A stretch of DNA of 64,000 nucleotides from Wandonia haliotis (lineage in GTDB: Bacteria > Bacteroidota > Bacteroidia > Flavobacteriales_D > Crocinitomicaceae), in assembly GCF_039523435.1 (NCBI RefSeq), contig NZ_BAAAFH010000003.1:62001-126000 (forward strand). Reading direction: 5' to 3'. The notes under the pieces were generated by a model. That model did no database searches, had not been told where the DNA came from, and saw only the letters and a program-made list of their open reading frames with translations. The position numbers and the translations under genes are program-made. The number at the start of each line of letters is the position of its first letter. Within the stretch, counting starts at the first letter, position 1. Below are positions 1 through 7,740 of the stretch, one piece after another.

Positions 1-579
1 ATATAACAGCCATATTCCAATTGGAAAGAGAAGAGCTTTCTTCCAGCCTTCCTTTGCAAAACCAGAAAAGGCCAATACCAAAGCAACGAAACTGGCAAAC
101 ACAACCATTAATCCGAAACGGATATGTGACACGAACAAGGATAAATCTCTAAGTTCTGTATGGCTGCCTGTCTCTCCACCCCGGAAAACAACCCAGTTGA
201 TGAAGGATAAAAGAGTAACAACAACAGTAAAAATAAATAGCAGGTAATTTATCCGTTTTTTATTCAACCCTTCTATTCCGGGAATGACTACCGGAAATAA
301 CAATAAGGGAAGCTTAATTCGTATATCTCGGAGGGCGTATTCGAAATCTGTTGTCCAGATGAGTCCGAAAATATGCAGGAAAAAAATCAGGAAAAGTAGA
401 ACCGCTACTTTATTCTTTGTAAAAAGAAGTATCTTCTTTTTGTAGTGTCCTTCAAGAATCCAGTTTACAGCAAGTAACAATCCCGAAAGACTGAGAACGA
501 TCTTATTAAGCGGCAAACCAACCGTTATTCCTGTTAACGCAAGAAAGTATAAAAAGCGATGAATCTTTGATCCAAACAT
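1..579 (-). CDS. O-antigen ligase-like polytopic membrane protein (partial, 3' end outside window)
   Basis: A reading frame opens with ATG at 579 and stays open for 193 codons to the window edge, so the C-terminal part lies outside. The visible part is largely hydrophobic, with about five or six membrane spans separated by short charged loops; one loop reads FEYALRDIRIK and is followed by LPLLLFP. This pattern resembles the N-terminal half of Wzy/WaaL-type O-antigen ligases or polymerases of Bacteroidota, which act in the inner membrane on undecaprenyl-linked glycans. The start codon lies 3 nt beyond the stop of the S41 protease gene, so the two are probably translated together. Assignment rests on topology and resemblance only; another polytopic envelope protein is possible. 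Confidence 0.55.
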   Translation of the reverse strand, partial: MFGSKIHRFLYFLALTGITVGLPLNKIVLSLSGLLLAVNWILEGHYKKKILLFTKNKVAVLLFLIFFLHIFGLIWTTDFEYALRDIRIKLPLLLFPVVIPGIEGLNKKRINYLLFIFTVVVTLLSFINWVVFRGGETGSHTELRDLSLFVSHIRFGLMVVFASFVALVLAFSGFAKEGWKKALLFPIGIWLLY

Positions 580-582
580 GGG

Positions 583-2241
583 TTATTCTCCCGCAAGAAT
601 GGCTTTGTATTTTTCTGTATCCCCTAAAACCTTTACTGCCTCCACAAGTGCCTTATCACGTTTGAAGCTATTGATAATCCTTCCGTTCTGGTAATAGTAT
701 CGAGAAACAATTTCATTCTCCAGTAATTCCTCAATTTCTTCTCTGAACATATCCAAATCCCGCTCTTTAGAAGGGTGTACAAGTTGATATACCGACTTAT
801 ACTCGGCAGACGTTGTGTCAAGGTATCCTTCCCGTTCAGCTACCTCCATAAACCTGTTGAGCATTTCTTCACTTGCTGTTGAGTAGGTAAAGTCCTTGCC
901 TAACGCGAACTTCTTGAAAGCATTATAGGTTTCATCCGCTAGCTCAAACTGATCCGGCTTGGCAATTGTCGGATTATCAATTACAAATTGTGTCGTAAAA
1001 TCAAAGATCACATTTTCGATCACCAACATGGCAGTTAATCGGCTGTACTCCTCTTCTTCTACCTTAACGTCCGGTTCAATACCACGACCATCCATTACTT
1101 CACGTCCATTTTTTGTAGTAAACGTCGCTAACAACGTCTCGTCTATTTCTTTTGCACGTTCTCCCTCTTTGCGGCTGGCATAATCCAGTTTTTGAATACA
1201 TCTCCCTGAAGGCGTGTAGTACTTAGCAATAGTCAGTTTTACTTTCGATCCGTACTTCAAATCCATTGTACGCTGCACCAGTCCTTTTCCGAAAGTCGTT
1301 GACCCTACAATAACAGCCCTGTCCAAATCCTGAAGAGATCCGGAAACAATCTCACTTGCTGAAGCAGATCCCCCGTCTACCAATACCGCAACGGGAATTT
1401 CAAGATCAGTTGGTTTGTCCAATGCGGTGTACACCCGGTTTTCTTCCTGAATTCGTCCTTTCGTACTCACCACTTCCTGTCCCTTCGGAACAAACATATT
1501 GACTATTTTAACGGATTCGATCAGTAATCCCCCGCCATTTCCTCTGAGGTCAAAAATTAGTTTCTCCATCCCCTGACCTTTCAATTCATCGTACGCTTTT
1601 TTAACTTCGGCATACGCAGATTGTGTAAAAGAAGTCAACTTAATATATCCTATACCATCTTTCACAATCCCATGATAAGGAACATCCGGAATCTTTATCT
1701 CATCACGTGTAATTTTAATGGTCTTTTTTCCAACTCCGGGACGCTCTACTTCCACAGAAATAGAAGAGCCTTTTGGTCCTTTAAGAGCCGCACTTACTTC
1801 ATCTGATGGTTTGTCCTTCATCGAAACTCCATCAATCGCCAAAATAACATCTCCAGCTTTCACTCCGGCTTTAAATGCCGGGTTATTTTCGTACGGTTCT
1901 GTAATAACAACGTGATCTCCCGAAGAACGAATCAGAGCTCCTATTCCTCCATACTGTCCCGTAGTCATCAATCGGTAATCTTCAATATTTGACTCCGCTA
2001 TAAAAACCGTATACGGGTCTAATTCGCGCAGCATAGCATCAATACCGGCTTTCATTAATTTTCCGGGCACCGGCTTGTCTACATAGTACATGTCCAGATT
2101 CCGATAAATCAAATCGATCAGCTCCAGATTTTTAACAACTTCAAAACCATCACTCTGTGCTCTTGAAATCAGCGGATTCATTACAACCGCCAAAGAACAG
2201 ATCAGGATCGATACTCGTATGTTATTCCAAATTGATTTCAT
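583..2241 (-). CDS. S41-family C-terminal processing peptidase (CtpA/Prc type)
   Basis: Periplasmic serine protease of 552 residues that trims C-termini of exported proteins. A signal peptide covers residues 1-29 (hydrophobic ILICSLAVV, cleavage near RAQS). A PDZ domain spans about 95-180 with the YGGIGALI carboxylate-binding loop. The S41 catalytic core follows, with Ser294 in GSASASE and Lys319 in TFGKG; the 25-residue spacing equals that of E. coli Prc Ser430/Lys455. A C-terminal helical region of about 150 residues follows, as in Bacteroidota homologues. The gene overlaps the 3' end of rnpA by 20 nt and precedes the O-antigen-ligase-like gene by 3 nt, so the three form one transcription unit. 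Confidence 0.93.
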   Translation of the reverse strand: MKSIWNNIRVSILICSLAVVMNPLISRAQSDGFEVVKNLELIDLIYRNLDMYYVDKPVPGKLMKAGIDAMLRELDPYTVFIAESNIEDYRLMTTGQYGGIGALIRSSGDHVVITEPYENNPAFKAGVKAGDVILAIDGVSMKDKPSDEVSAALKGPKGSSISVEVERPGVGKKTIKITRDEIKIPDVPYHGIVKDGIGYIKLTSFTQSAYAEVKKAYDELKGQGMEKLIFDLRGNGGGLLIESVKIVNMFVPKGQEVVSTKGRIQEENRVYTALDKPTDLEIPVAVLVDGGSASASEIVSGSLQDLDRAVIVGSTTFGKGLVQRTMDLKYGSKVKLTIAKYYTPSGRCIQKLDYASRKEGERAKEIDETLLATFTTKNGREVMDGRGIEPDVKVEEEEYSRLTAMLVIENVIFDFTTQFVIDNPTIAKPDQFELADETYNAFKKFALGKDFTYSTASEEMLNRFMEVAEREGYLDTTSAEYKSVYQLVHPSKERDLDMFREEIEELLENEIVSRYYYQNGRIINSFKRDKALVEAVKVLGDTEKYKAILAGE

Positions 2242-2608
2242 GTACTATCCGTTTATACAGTTTCTTTATTTTTCGTTCAATATCGTGAAAATTCGGCTCC
2301 CTGTTACCTACATACAACAGAAATAGTGCCAATTGTCTGTTTTTCTCATTCAGCACCATTTCCAGTTCCTGCTTATTCAGTCTCAGGGCTTCCCGAATAT
2401 AACGTCTTATCTGGTTTCTTGTTGTGGCTTTTCTGAATTTACGTTTGGGTACGACGATCACTACCTGAAAAGCAGCAGCATTTGGGTCACTTTTGTCTAT
2501 ATACTTAAGGATAAAGGGGATTTCTTTTACCTCCGTTCCCTTTTCATACACTTCCTGTAAGGTGCGTTTTGAACACAGTTTATATGCCTTGCCAAACGAA
2601 TTGTCCAC
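2222..2608 (-). CDS. rnpA: Ribonuclease P protein component
   Basis: Protein cofactor (128 residues) of the ribozyme that removes 5' leaders from tRNA precursors. The family signature is visible as KATTRNQIRR at residues 60-69, followed by YIREALR; the Arg-rich helix binds the RNA subunit. Length fits the family (110-140). In many bacteria rnpA sits beside rpmH and dnaA, but here it precedes an S41 protease gene, an arrangement also seen in Bacteroidota. The stop codon lies inside the protease gene (20-nt overlap). The first codons (MDNSFGKAYKLCSKRTLQEVY) carry the usual N-terminal LCSKR/FxxVY element, which supports the start. Confidence 0.95.
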   Translation of the reverse strand: MDNSFGKAYKLCSKRTLQEVYEKGTEVKEIPFILKYIDKSDPNAAAFQVVIVVPKRKFRKATTRNQIRRYIREALRLNKQELEMVLNEKNRQLALFLLYVGNREPNFHDIERKIKKLYKRIVHEINLE

Positions 2609-2668
2609 GGGGTAAAGGTAGTGAGAATTGGCATATAGCTTAATACCTTACCAAAAACAACTCTTGTT

Positions 2669-4183
2669 TTACCCCAAAAAGGATTTCCATTCTTCCAATT
2701 GCTCCGGCTTCATTACTCTTGGGAATTTATTTTGTCCTCCCAACTTCCCTTTGCGGGCGAGAAAATCAATGAAATATTCCTTTGGTAATAGTGTAACCGT
2801 CGGCTTGTCCAATGTATGTTTTCGTACTGACGCATAATCATCATTGATTTTTTGGAGTTCCTGATCCAGTAATAATGCCACTTCCTGATCCGAAACAATT
2901 TTATCTGTTCCAAGGTACCAGTGGTGACGAATTTTACCGTTCTTTACTGCATGTGCCGTGTACTCCGGGATATGAATACCGAGTTTTTCTGCTGTCTGCT
3001 GAATCCCTTTATTCATGTTATCAACCGAGAGATGTTCGCCACATATACTGAGGAAATGCGTAATTCTGCCCGTAATTCGAATCTCATAATCCAACAGACT
3101 GGTGAATCGTATGGTATCACCAATCAGGTAACGCCATAACCCCGAACAAGTTGATACAACAAGCGCGTAATCCACCCCTTCTTTTACCTCATGTAATGGC
3201 AACGCCACAGCTTCCGGACGCAACTTTCCGGTTTCGTCAAAATTGTTCCTGTCAAATGGAATGAATTCAAAATAGACACCGGAATTCAATAAAAGTCGCA
3301 TACCTTTTCGGTTCCCTCCCTTCTGGTAAGCGAAGTACCCTTCACTCGCAAGGTATGTTTCCTGGAAAAAGACTTCCTGCCCGAATAACTTCATCAACTC
3401 CGGTTTGTAGGGATCAATTGCCACACCTCCATGTGCATATACTTTGAGAGAAGGCCAGATGTCATGAATCGAATTCAGATTATAGGTTTTAATAATGGAT
3501 TTCAGCACCATCTCCACCCAGGCCGGAACCCCCGAGATAATACCAATATTCCACTTTGGAGCTTCTTTTACAATTGCACCCAACTTCATTTCCCAATTGG
3601 GTAAGCGGCTAATCGTTTTTCCCGGTTTCGAGAATTTGGAAAACCAGAAAGGAATTTTTCCTGCTAATATACCACTCAGATCACCTTCCTTGTATAGCTC
3701 CATGTCCTTTAACTGGCTGCTCCCCCCTATTATTAGTAATGATTTTTCGTAAAAATCCGTTTCCATTCCATAATCGTGCAGAGTCAGCATTTGCGTCAGG
3801 CTTACGCGCTGGAAATTTTTGATAAACGTTTCGGAAACAGGTATTCGTTTTGATGGAGATCCCGAAGTTCCGGATGATAAGGCAAAGTACTTCATTCTTC
3901 CCGGCCAGATCACATCTTTCTCTCCCTGCAAAGTCCGGGTTAACCATTTTTCGTAAAATTCTTCGTACGTTGTTATCGGAATTGCCGAAGAAAATTCGTG
4001 CAAGGGGGATGTCGATTGTAATATTTCCTTAAAGTTATATGTCCGTCCAAAATCAGTTCCTTTTGCTTTGTCTAAAAGCTTCTGGAGTACTTTGGTTTGC
4101 AGGGAATAATCAAACCGCTTCTTTTCCTCAAACTGGTTTCCCAATTTCGCCGTTCCCTTTAATATTGAGCCAATTAACGCCAT
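2669..4183 (-). CDS. GH3-family acyl-adenylating enzyme
   Basis: A 504-residue protein of the GH3 auxin-responsive promoter family, part of the acyl-adenylate superfamily. The ATP-binding P-loop is at residues 103-108 (SSGTSG), followed by SPSKRIPVS. Later landmarks are the YLASEGYFAYQ segment and the VSTCSGLWRYLIGDTIRF segment, which match the A4/A5-type motifs of plant GH3 acyl-acid amido synthetases. Plant members join jasmonate or auxin to amino acids through an acyl-AMP; the bacterial substrate is unknown. The gene is followed after 60 nt by rnpA on the same strand and is divergent from the universal stress protein gene. Family assignment is firm, function open. Confidence 0.85.
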   Translation of the reverse strand: MALIGSILKGTAKLGNQFEEKKRFDYSLQTKVLQKLLDKAKGTDFGRTYNFKEILQSTSPLHEFSSAIPITTYEEFYEKWLTRTLQGEKDVIWPGRMKYFALSSGTSGSPSKRIPVSETFIKNFQRVSLTQMLTLHDYGMETDFYEKSLLIIGGSSQLKDMELYKEGDLSGILAGKIPFWFSKFSKPGKTISRLPNWEMKLGAIVKEAPKWNIGIISGVPAWVEMVLKSIIKTYNLNSIHDIWPSLKVYAHGGVAIDPYKPELMKLFGQEVFFQETYLASEGYFAYQKGGNRKGMRLLLNSGVYFEFIPFDRNNFDETGKLRPEAVALPLHEVKEGVDYALVVSTCSGLWRYLIGDTIRFTSLLDYEIRITGRITHFLSICGEHLSVDNMNKGIQQTAEKLGIHIPEYTAHAVKNGKIRHHWYLGTDKIVSDQEVALLLDQELQKINDDYASVRKHTLDKPTVTLLPKEYFIDFLARKGKLGGQNKFPRVMKPEQLEEWKSFLG

Positions 4184-4311
4184 AGGTTTAAATTTACAAA
4201 GAACGCCACATAGCCAGAACGTAACGTTATTACATAGTTAAGAAATTTTTATTTTCGATTTTCTTAAGAATTTAAAAAATTTTAAGCATATTAGTATCGC
4301 TAAAACTGGTT

Positions 4312-4342
4312 AGGTCAAGCTATTTATATGTATTTTTGACCT
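4312..4342 (+). promoter_or_regulatory. Promoter -7 element inside a 7-bp inverted repeat, upstream of the universal stress protein gene
   Basis: TATTTTTG at 4331-4338 matches the Bacteroidota -7 consensus TAnnTTTG, 32 nt before the start codon at 4371. An inverted repeat AGGTCAA (4312-4318) / TTGACCT (4336-4342), with a 17-nt spacer, brackets and overlaps this element. No good TTTG -33 element sits at the expected distance. The rest of the divergent region 4184-4370 is AT-rich, with a second imperfect inverted repeat (CTTAAGAATTT / AATTTTAAG, about 4263-4286). Confidence 0.4.
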
Positions 4343-4370
4343 GACTTATAAAAACCAATAATACCCTGTT

Positions 4371-5192
4371 ATGCAAAGGAAAAGCTTTATAGTGCCTCAT
4401 GATTTTACCAGCGTTGCCAACTGCGCTCTGAGTCACGCACTAAAAACCGCAAAGATCGTTGACGCAGATGTCTACCTGTTACACGTTGTGAGTAAAGAAA
4501 AAGCAATACGAGAAGCTGAAGAAAAATTAGGACAAATTGCAGAAGAACACAAAGGAGAAGGTGTTACTATCCTACCTGCCGTTCGTGTAGGTAATATATT
4601 TGAAGATATAGGAGATTTTGCTGCCGAGCATCATGCACAACTCATTTTCATGGGAACACATGGCGCACATGGTTGGCAACACGTTACCGGAAGTCATGCT
4701 CTCAAAGTAGTTACGCACTCTTCGGTTCCGTTTGTTATTGTGCAGGAGAAAGAAGTAAAAGATACCGGTTATGATGACATCGTAGTTCCTCTTGATTTCA
4801 ATAAAGAAACAAAACAAAAGCTTGTTCTGGTAGCCAATATGGCGACTTATTTCAATTCGCGGGTACATGTTGTTATTCCTGACGAAACTGATGAGTTTCT
4901 TCGCAATAAAGTTCTCGGGAACATTCAGTTCGCGAAGAAATTCTTCTCGGAACGAGATATCGAATTAACCATCACATTGGCTCCTAGTTCAGGATTCGAT
5001 AAAGAAGTAGTTAAATACGCTGTTAAGAATGATGCTGACCTTATTGCAATCATGAACTTGCAGAAAAACAGCTTCCTTGGAATTCTGGGAGCAAATTACG
5101 AGCAATACATGATTACTAACGACGCACAAATTCCGGTGTTGATGGTAAATCCTATTGAGTCTGCATACGGGCAGAGTGTTCTTTTCTCTTAA
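4371..5192 (+). CDS. Tandem universal stress protein (UspA family)
   Basis: A 273-residue cytoplasmic protein with two UspA folds in tandem. The first (about 1-130) keeps the nucleotide-binding signature: Asp11 after IVPH, and the glycine-rich loop from G95 to S108 (GTHGAHGWQHVTGS), followed by ALKVV and the SVPFVIV strand. The second (about 133-265) starts IVVPLDF but has lost the glycine loop (NLQKNSFLGILGANYEQYM), so only the first half is likely to bind ATP. Tandem Usp proteins of this length are common in Bacteroidota and respond to starvation or redox stress. Monocistronic: it ends at a bidirectional terminator shared with the DUF3109 gene. Confidence 0.85.
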   Translation: MQRKSFIVPHDFTSVANCALSHALKTAKIVDADVYLLHVVSKEKAIREAEEKLGQIAEEHKGEGVTILPAVRVGNIFEDIGDFAAEHHAQLIFMGTHGAHGWQHVTGSHALKVVTHSSVPFVIVQEKEVKDTGYDDIVVPLDFNKETKQKLVLVANMATYFNSRVHVVIPDETDEFLRNKVLGNIQFAKKFFSERDIELTITLAPSSGFDKEVVKYAVKNDADLIAIMNLQKNSFLGILGANYEQYMITNDAQIPVLMVNPIESAYGQSVLFS

Positions 5193-5213
5193 AATAGAAG
5201 AAAAAGCTATATG

Positions 5214-5244
5214 AAAAGCAGTCTGTGTTTCAGGCTGCTTTTTT
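5214..5244. terminator. Bidirectional rho-independent terminator
   Basis: A 12-bp stem (5214-5225 with 5231-5242, one mismatch), AAAAGCAGTCTG / CAGGCTGCTTTT, with loop TGTTT. It runs into T6 on the plus strand, and the A-run on the left gives a U-tract on the minus strand. It serves the universal stress protein gene and the convergent DUF3109 gene, whose stop codon overlaps its edge. Confidence 0.85.
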
Positions 5245-5830
5245 AATGCCCGGTATTTTCATTTTCCCAAACGGTGTCTGCCTCTTCCATCTGTTTGTAA
5301 AATACTTCTCCGTAGGCACGAATTAACGGCTCCTTAAGGAACTTATATACTTTTACGTTTAATTGCTCACCAAATGTACAGGCAGGCGCGCAAATCGACC
5401 AATATTCGTAGTTCAGGATCTGGAAAGACTTTGTCTTCTTCACCCGTATAGGATACAGGTGACATGAAATCGGTTTTTTGAAGTCCAGTTTTCCGTCATT
5501 ATGAGCTGCTTCGATTGCACACTTTGTAATTCCCTTTTCATCAAAATACACAAAGGCACATTCTTTTCCATTCACCAATGTCGTAACCGGCTCATTAAAA
5601 TCATCCGGATAACTTACTCCACTCTCTTCAACGGCTGCAATGCCTTCCGGTCTCATATACGGTTTGATCTCCTCAAGATGTTTCTCAATAATCTTCACTT
5701 CTTCTTCCGTAACAGGAGCTCCTGCATCCCCTTCAACACAACAAGCCCCTTTACATGCGTTCAGATCGCATACAAACTTCCGCTCAAAAAGCTCAGAAGC
5801 AACCAGTTTATCTTCTATCTCGAAAATCAT
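5243..5830 (-). CDS. DUF3109-family cysteine-rich protein
   Basis: A 195-residue cytosolic protein typical of Bacteroidota. Cysteines are grouped as C21, C26, C30 and C31 (CDLNACKGACC), a pair around ECAF and TKCAIEAAH in the middle, SCHLYPIRV, then SICAPAC. This distribution is that of the DUF3109/YkgJ-like metal-binding families, which probably hold a zinc ion or an iron-sulfur cluster; no reaction is established. The gene stands alone, convergent with the universal stress protein gene. A -7 box lies only 4 nt upstream of the ATG, so the mRNA may be leaderless. Confidence 0.85.
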   Translation of the reverse strand: MIFEIEDKLVASELFERKFVCDLNACKGACCVEGDAGAPVTEEEVKIIEKHLEEIKPYMRPEGIAAVEESGVSYPDDFNEPVTTLVNGKECAFVYFDEKGITKCAIEAAHNDGKLDFKKPISCHLYPIRVKKTKSFQILNYEYWSICAPACTFGEQLNVKVYKFLKEPLIRAYGEVFYKQMEEADTVWENENTGH

Positions 5831-5834
5831 AGTA

Positions 5835-5842
5835 CAAAGGTA
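5835..5842 (-). promoter_or_regulatory. Candidate -7 promoter element for the DUF3109 gene
   Basis: On the minus strand the sequence reads TACCTTTG, an exact TAnnTTTG match, ending 4 nt before the ATG at 5830. A transcript starting 5-7 nt downstream would begin at or next to the start codon. No TTTG is found 19-20 nt upstream, so the promoter assignment is tentative. Confidence 0.4.
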
Positions 5843-5984
5843 GAGAAATACTTTTTATCAATAACTGAATTAGAACATCTCTAATAATTGGTATTTTTAA
5901 CCGGAATTCATTTTTACGAATGACTATAACACACATATTTCTGGCATATAATTTGAATTATCACTTTTAAACAAACATTGAATT

Positions 5985-6797
5985 ATGAAGAAGTTATTTT
6001 ACCTTATGTTTACGCTCGGTCTTACCACTACACTAAATGCTCAAAAAGCCCCTAAATATGACAAAATTTATTACAAGCCTGTTCATTTTGAAAATGAGGT
6101 AGTGAAGGTTGAAATTGACAATATTGTTTCTCTTCCGAAAGAGACAAAGTTTAGAATGAGTATAACCAATAAAACCGGAGATTATCTGATCTACAATTCG
6201 GAAGAAAGCAGCTTTACTATCCCCGATCAAAACGTTAGTGCTAAAGATAAAAGCTTTATTATTGAACCAAACGGGTCTAAAACAAAGGTATACCGTGCTT
6301 TCGGTGAAAACCTTAATACCATAGAGAGTTTCACGTATGTTTGTGAGGGGTTTTATCAGGTAAAAATGCAGAACCCTTTAGAAGCTGAGAATTTCCGTCT
6401 GCCTGTGGCGAAAAATAATTTTACCGTTGGTCCGTATTCTGTTTCACATGTTGGTCATAAAAAGGCGACTGGGAAAACAGATATAAAATTCACTGCCAAT
6501 TATCAGGGGGACAATCTGGGGTTTATTTTCCCGGTCAATATAGCTGTCATAATGCCTGACGGTAATTCATACGCTACTGCCAACTCCAAAGTAAATCCGA
6601 TCATTCTCAAAAAAGGCGAAAGTGATTCATTTTCTGCTTACTGGAACCGAATGCCCGGAGGAAGTAAAAACGACATGCAATTACGCGAAATGAACATTAC
6701 CTTTCTGGGGGTTTTTGTAGAAGGAACACCTGTTAAAGTTGCAGGAAAATCAATAAGCATTGAGTGGGACGAGGCAATGACGGATGGAAAGAATTAA
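5985..6797 (+). CDS. Secreted protein of unknown function
   Basis: A 270-residue protein beginning with a signal peptide (MKKLFYLMFTLGLTTTLNAQ, cleavage after NAQ). The mature part is rich in beta-strand-like segments, with alternating hydrophobic residues and N/T/K-rich turns; I see no catalytic motif and no known domain. The C-terminus (SIEWDEAMTDGKN) has no T9SS sorting domain, so a periplasmic location is likely. It stands alone, preceded by an AT-rich 154-nt region and followed by a bidirectional terminator facing the next gene. I do not recognise the family. Confidence 0.75.
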   Translation: MKKLFYLMFTLGLTTTLNAQKAPKYDKIYYKPVHFENEVVKVEIDNIVSLPKETKFRMSITNKTGDYLIYNSEESSFTIPDQNVSAKDKSFIIEPNGSKTKVYRAFGENLNTIESFTYVCEGFYQVKMQNPLEAENFRLPVAKNNFTVGPYSVSHVGHKKATGKTDIKFTANYQGDNLGFIFPVNIAVIMPDGNSYATANSKVNPIILKKGESDSFSAYWNRMPGGSKNDMQLREMNITFLGVFVEGTPVKVAGKSISIEWDEAMTDGKN

Positions 6798-6815
6798 TCC
6801 TCATTTTTGATATAA

Positions 6816-6846
6816 AAAAAGGGATAGCGTTACTCTATCCCTTTTT
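6816..6846. terminator. Bidirectional rho-independent terminator
   Basis: A perfect 12-bp stem, AAAAAGGGATAG (6816-6827) with CTATCCCTTTTT (6835-6846), and a 7-nt loop. U-tracts arise on both strands, so it terminates both convergent secreted-protein genes. Confidence 0.9.
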
Positions 6847-6868
6847 AGTAAAATTTTGTTTCTACTCG

Positions 6869-7477
6869 TTATGCTTTCTTCAAGATCTTGTTAATCAGAG
6901 CAGCTAGTCTTTTAGCAGAGATAGCATACGATTCTGCTATACGCGTCCCCGTATCATAATCAAATCCCATTGCCTGAGATCCCGGTGCTCCTGTAATCGT
7001 AAATTCAGCAACAATAGTATCCGGATTATCTACTTCTACAATTCGAATAATTGAGTTGGAGCTCGCCGGTTTTTTCATTACCCCAACATTGAAGCCAGGT
7101 TCAATAAAAGTTGTAACAACAATCATTTTATATTTTGCATCATCTGCATTCGGATTTACTTTAGCATACTGTGATCCTTTGTTGTATAATTCTATAAATT
7201 TCTCAGGAAAGCGAACTTCTTTGTCTCTTTCCCAGGATTCAGACCAACTGTCTCCTCTCCCGGATTCTTTTTCATTATACTCTTCAATTTTTTTCTTCTT
7301 GTAATCTTCTTCATTCTTAAATTTTCCAACAGAAAAATCGGAAAAATCAAATTCAAGAAGCATTTCTTTTTCGTTCTTTATAGCAGCCGGATTTCCTTTC
7401 GTTAGCTTCAGTTTCTGAGCGACAACACCCATTGGCAACAGAAAAGCCACCATAAGTACAGCAAATAACTTTTTCAT
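6869..7477 (-). CDS. Secreted protein of unknown function
   Basis: A 202-residue protein with a clear signal peptide (MKKLFAVLMVAFLLPMGVVAQ). The mature region starts with a Lys-rich segment and a highly charged central stretch (about 55-90, with YKKKKIEEYNEKE), then a compact C-terminal half containing MIVVTTFIEPGFNVGV and RIVEVDNPDTIVAEFTITG, which suggests a small beta-rich domain followed by a helix (SAKRLAALINKILKK). No catalytic residues stand out. It is monocistronic between two terminators, and its role is unknown. Confidence 0.75.
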   Translation of the reverse strand: MKKLFAVLMVAFLLPMGVVAQKLKLTKGNPAAIKNEKEMLLEFDFSDFSVGKFKNEEDYKKKKIEEYNEKESGRGDSWSESWERDKEVRFPEKFIELYNKGSQYAKVNPNADDAKYKMIVVTTFIEPGFNVGVMKKPASSNSIIRIVEVDNPDTIVAEFTITGAPGSQAMGFDYDTGTRIAESYAISAKRLAALINKILKKA

Positions 7478-7595
7478 AAGGTTTCTTTTTGCCTACTAAA
7501 ATAACTGATTTTTAATACAAAACAAGAAAAATACAGTGAATAGGAATAAGAGTAGGTAATTCGCCCTACAAAAGCTACTTCGTACAATAACCATC

Positions 7596-7679
7596 ATGGT
7601 TGTATCTTTATTACAAAAGACTCTTCAACGGATCGTTCTGTGGTTAAAGAAAACCAACGCATTTAAAGCTTTCCGTTAA
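7596..7679 (+). CDS. Doubtful 27-codon ORF for a cationic amphipathic peptide
   Basis: In the 263-nt gap between the secreted-protein gene and the atp terminator, an ATG-to-TAA frame encodes MVVSLLQKTLQRIVLWLKKT followed by NAFKAFR. Drawn as a helix it has hydrophobic and Lys/Arg faces, as in small membrane-active peptides. It starts inside a 13-nt palindrome, AACCATCATGGTT (7589-7601). There is no recognisable promoter and an ORF this short may arise by chance, so it is recorded as a possibility only. Confidence 0.15.
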   Translation: MVVSLLQKTLQRIVLWLKKTNAFKAFR

Positions 7680-7690
7680 ATTCCTCTCAC

Positions 7691-7720
7691 AAAAAAAGGA
7701 GCACCTAGCGATGCTCCTTT
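7691..7720 (-). terminator. Terminator of the atp operon
   Basis: A perfect 9-bp stem, AAAGGAGCA (7695-7703) / TGCTCCTTT (7712-7720), with an 8-nt loop. On the minus strand it is followed by a U7 tract (A-run 7691-7697). It lies 20 nt after the atpG stop. Confidence 0.9.
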
Positions 7721-7740
7721 ACTCTATTTCAATACTATAC

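Noticed and set aside
4572..4868. 98-codon antisense frame inside the universal stress gene
   Set aside because: No promoter, no family and a composition expected of the complement of a real gene. The same holds for other antisense frames in this window.
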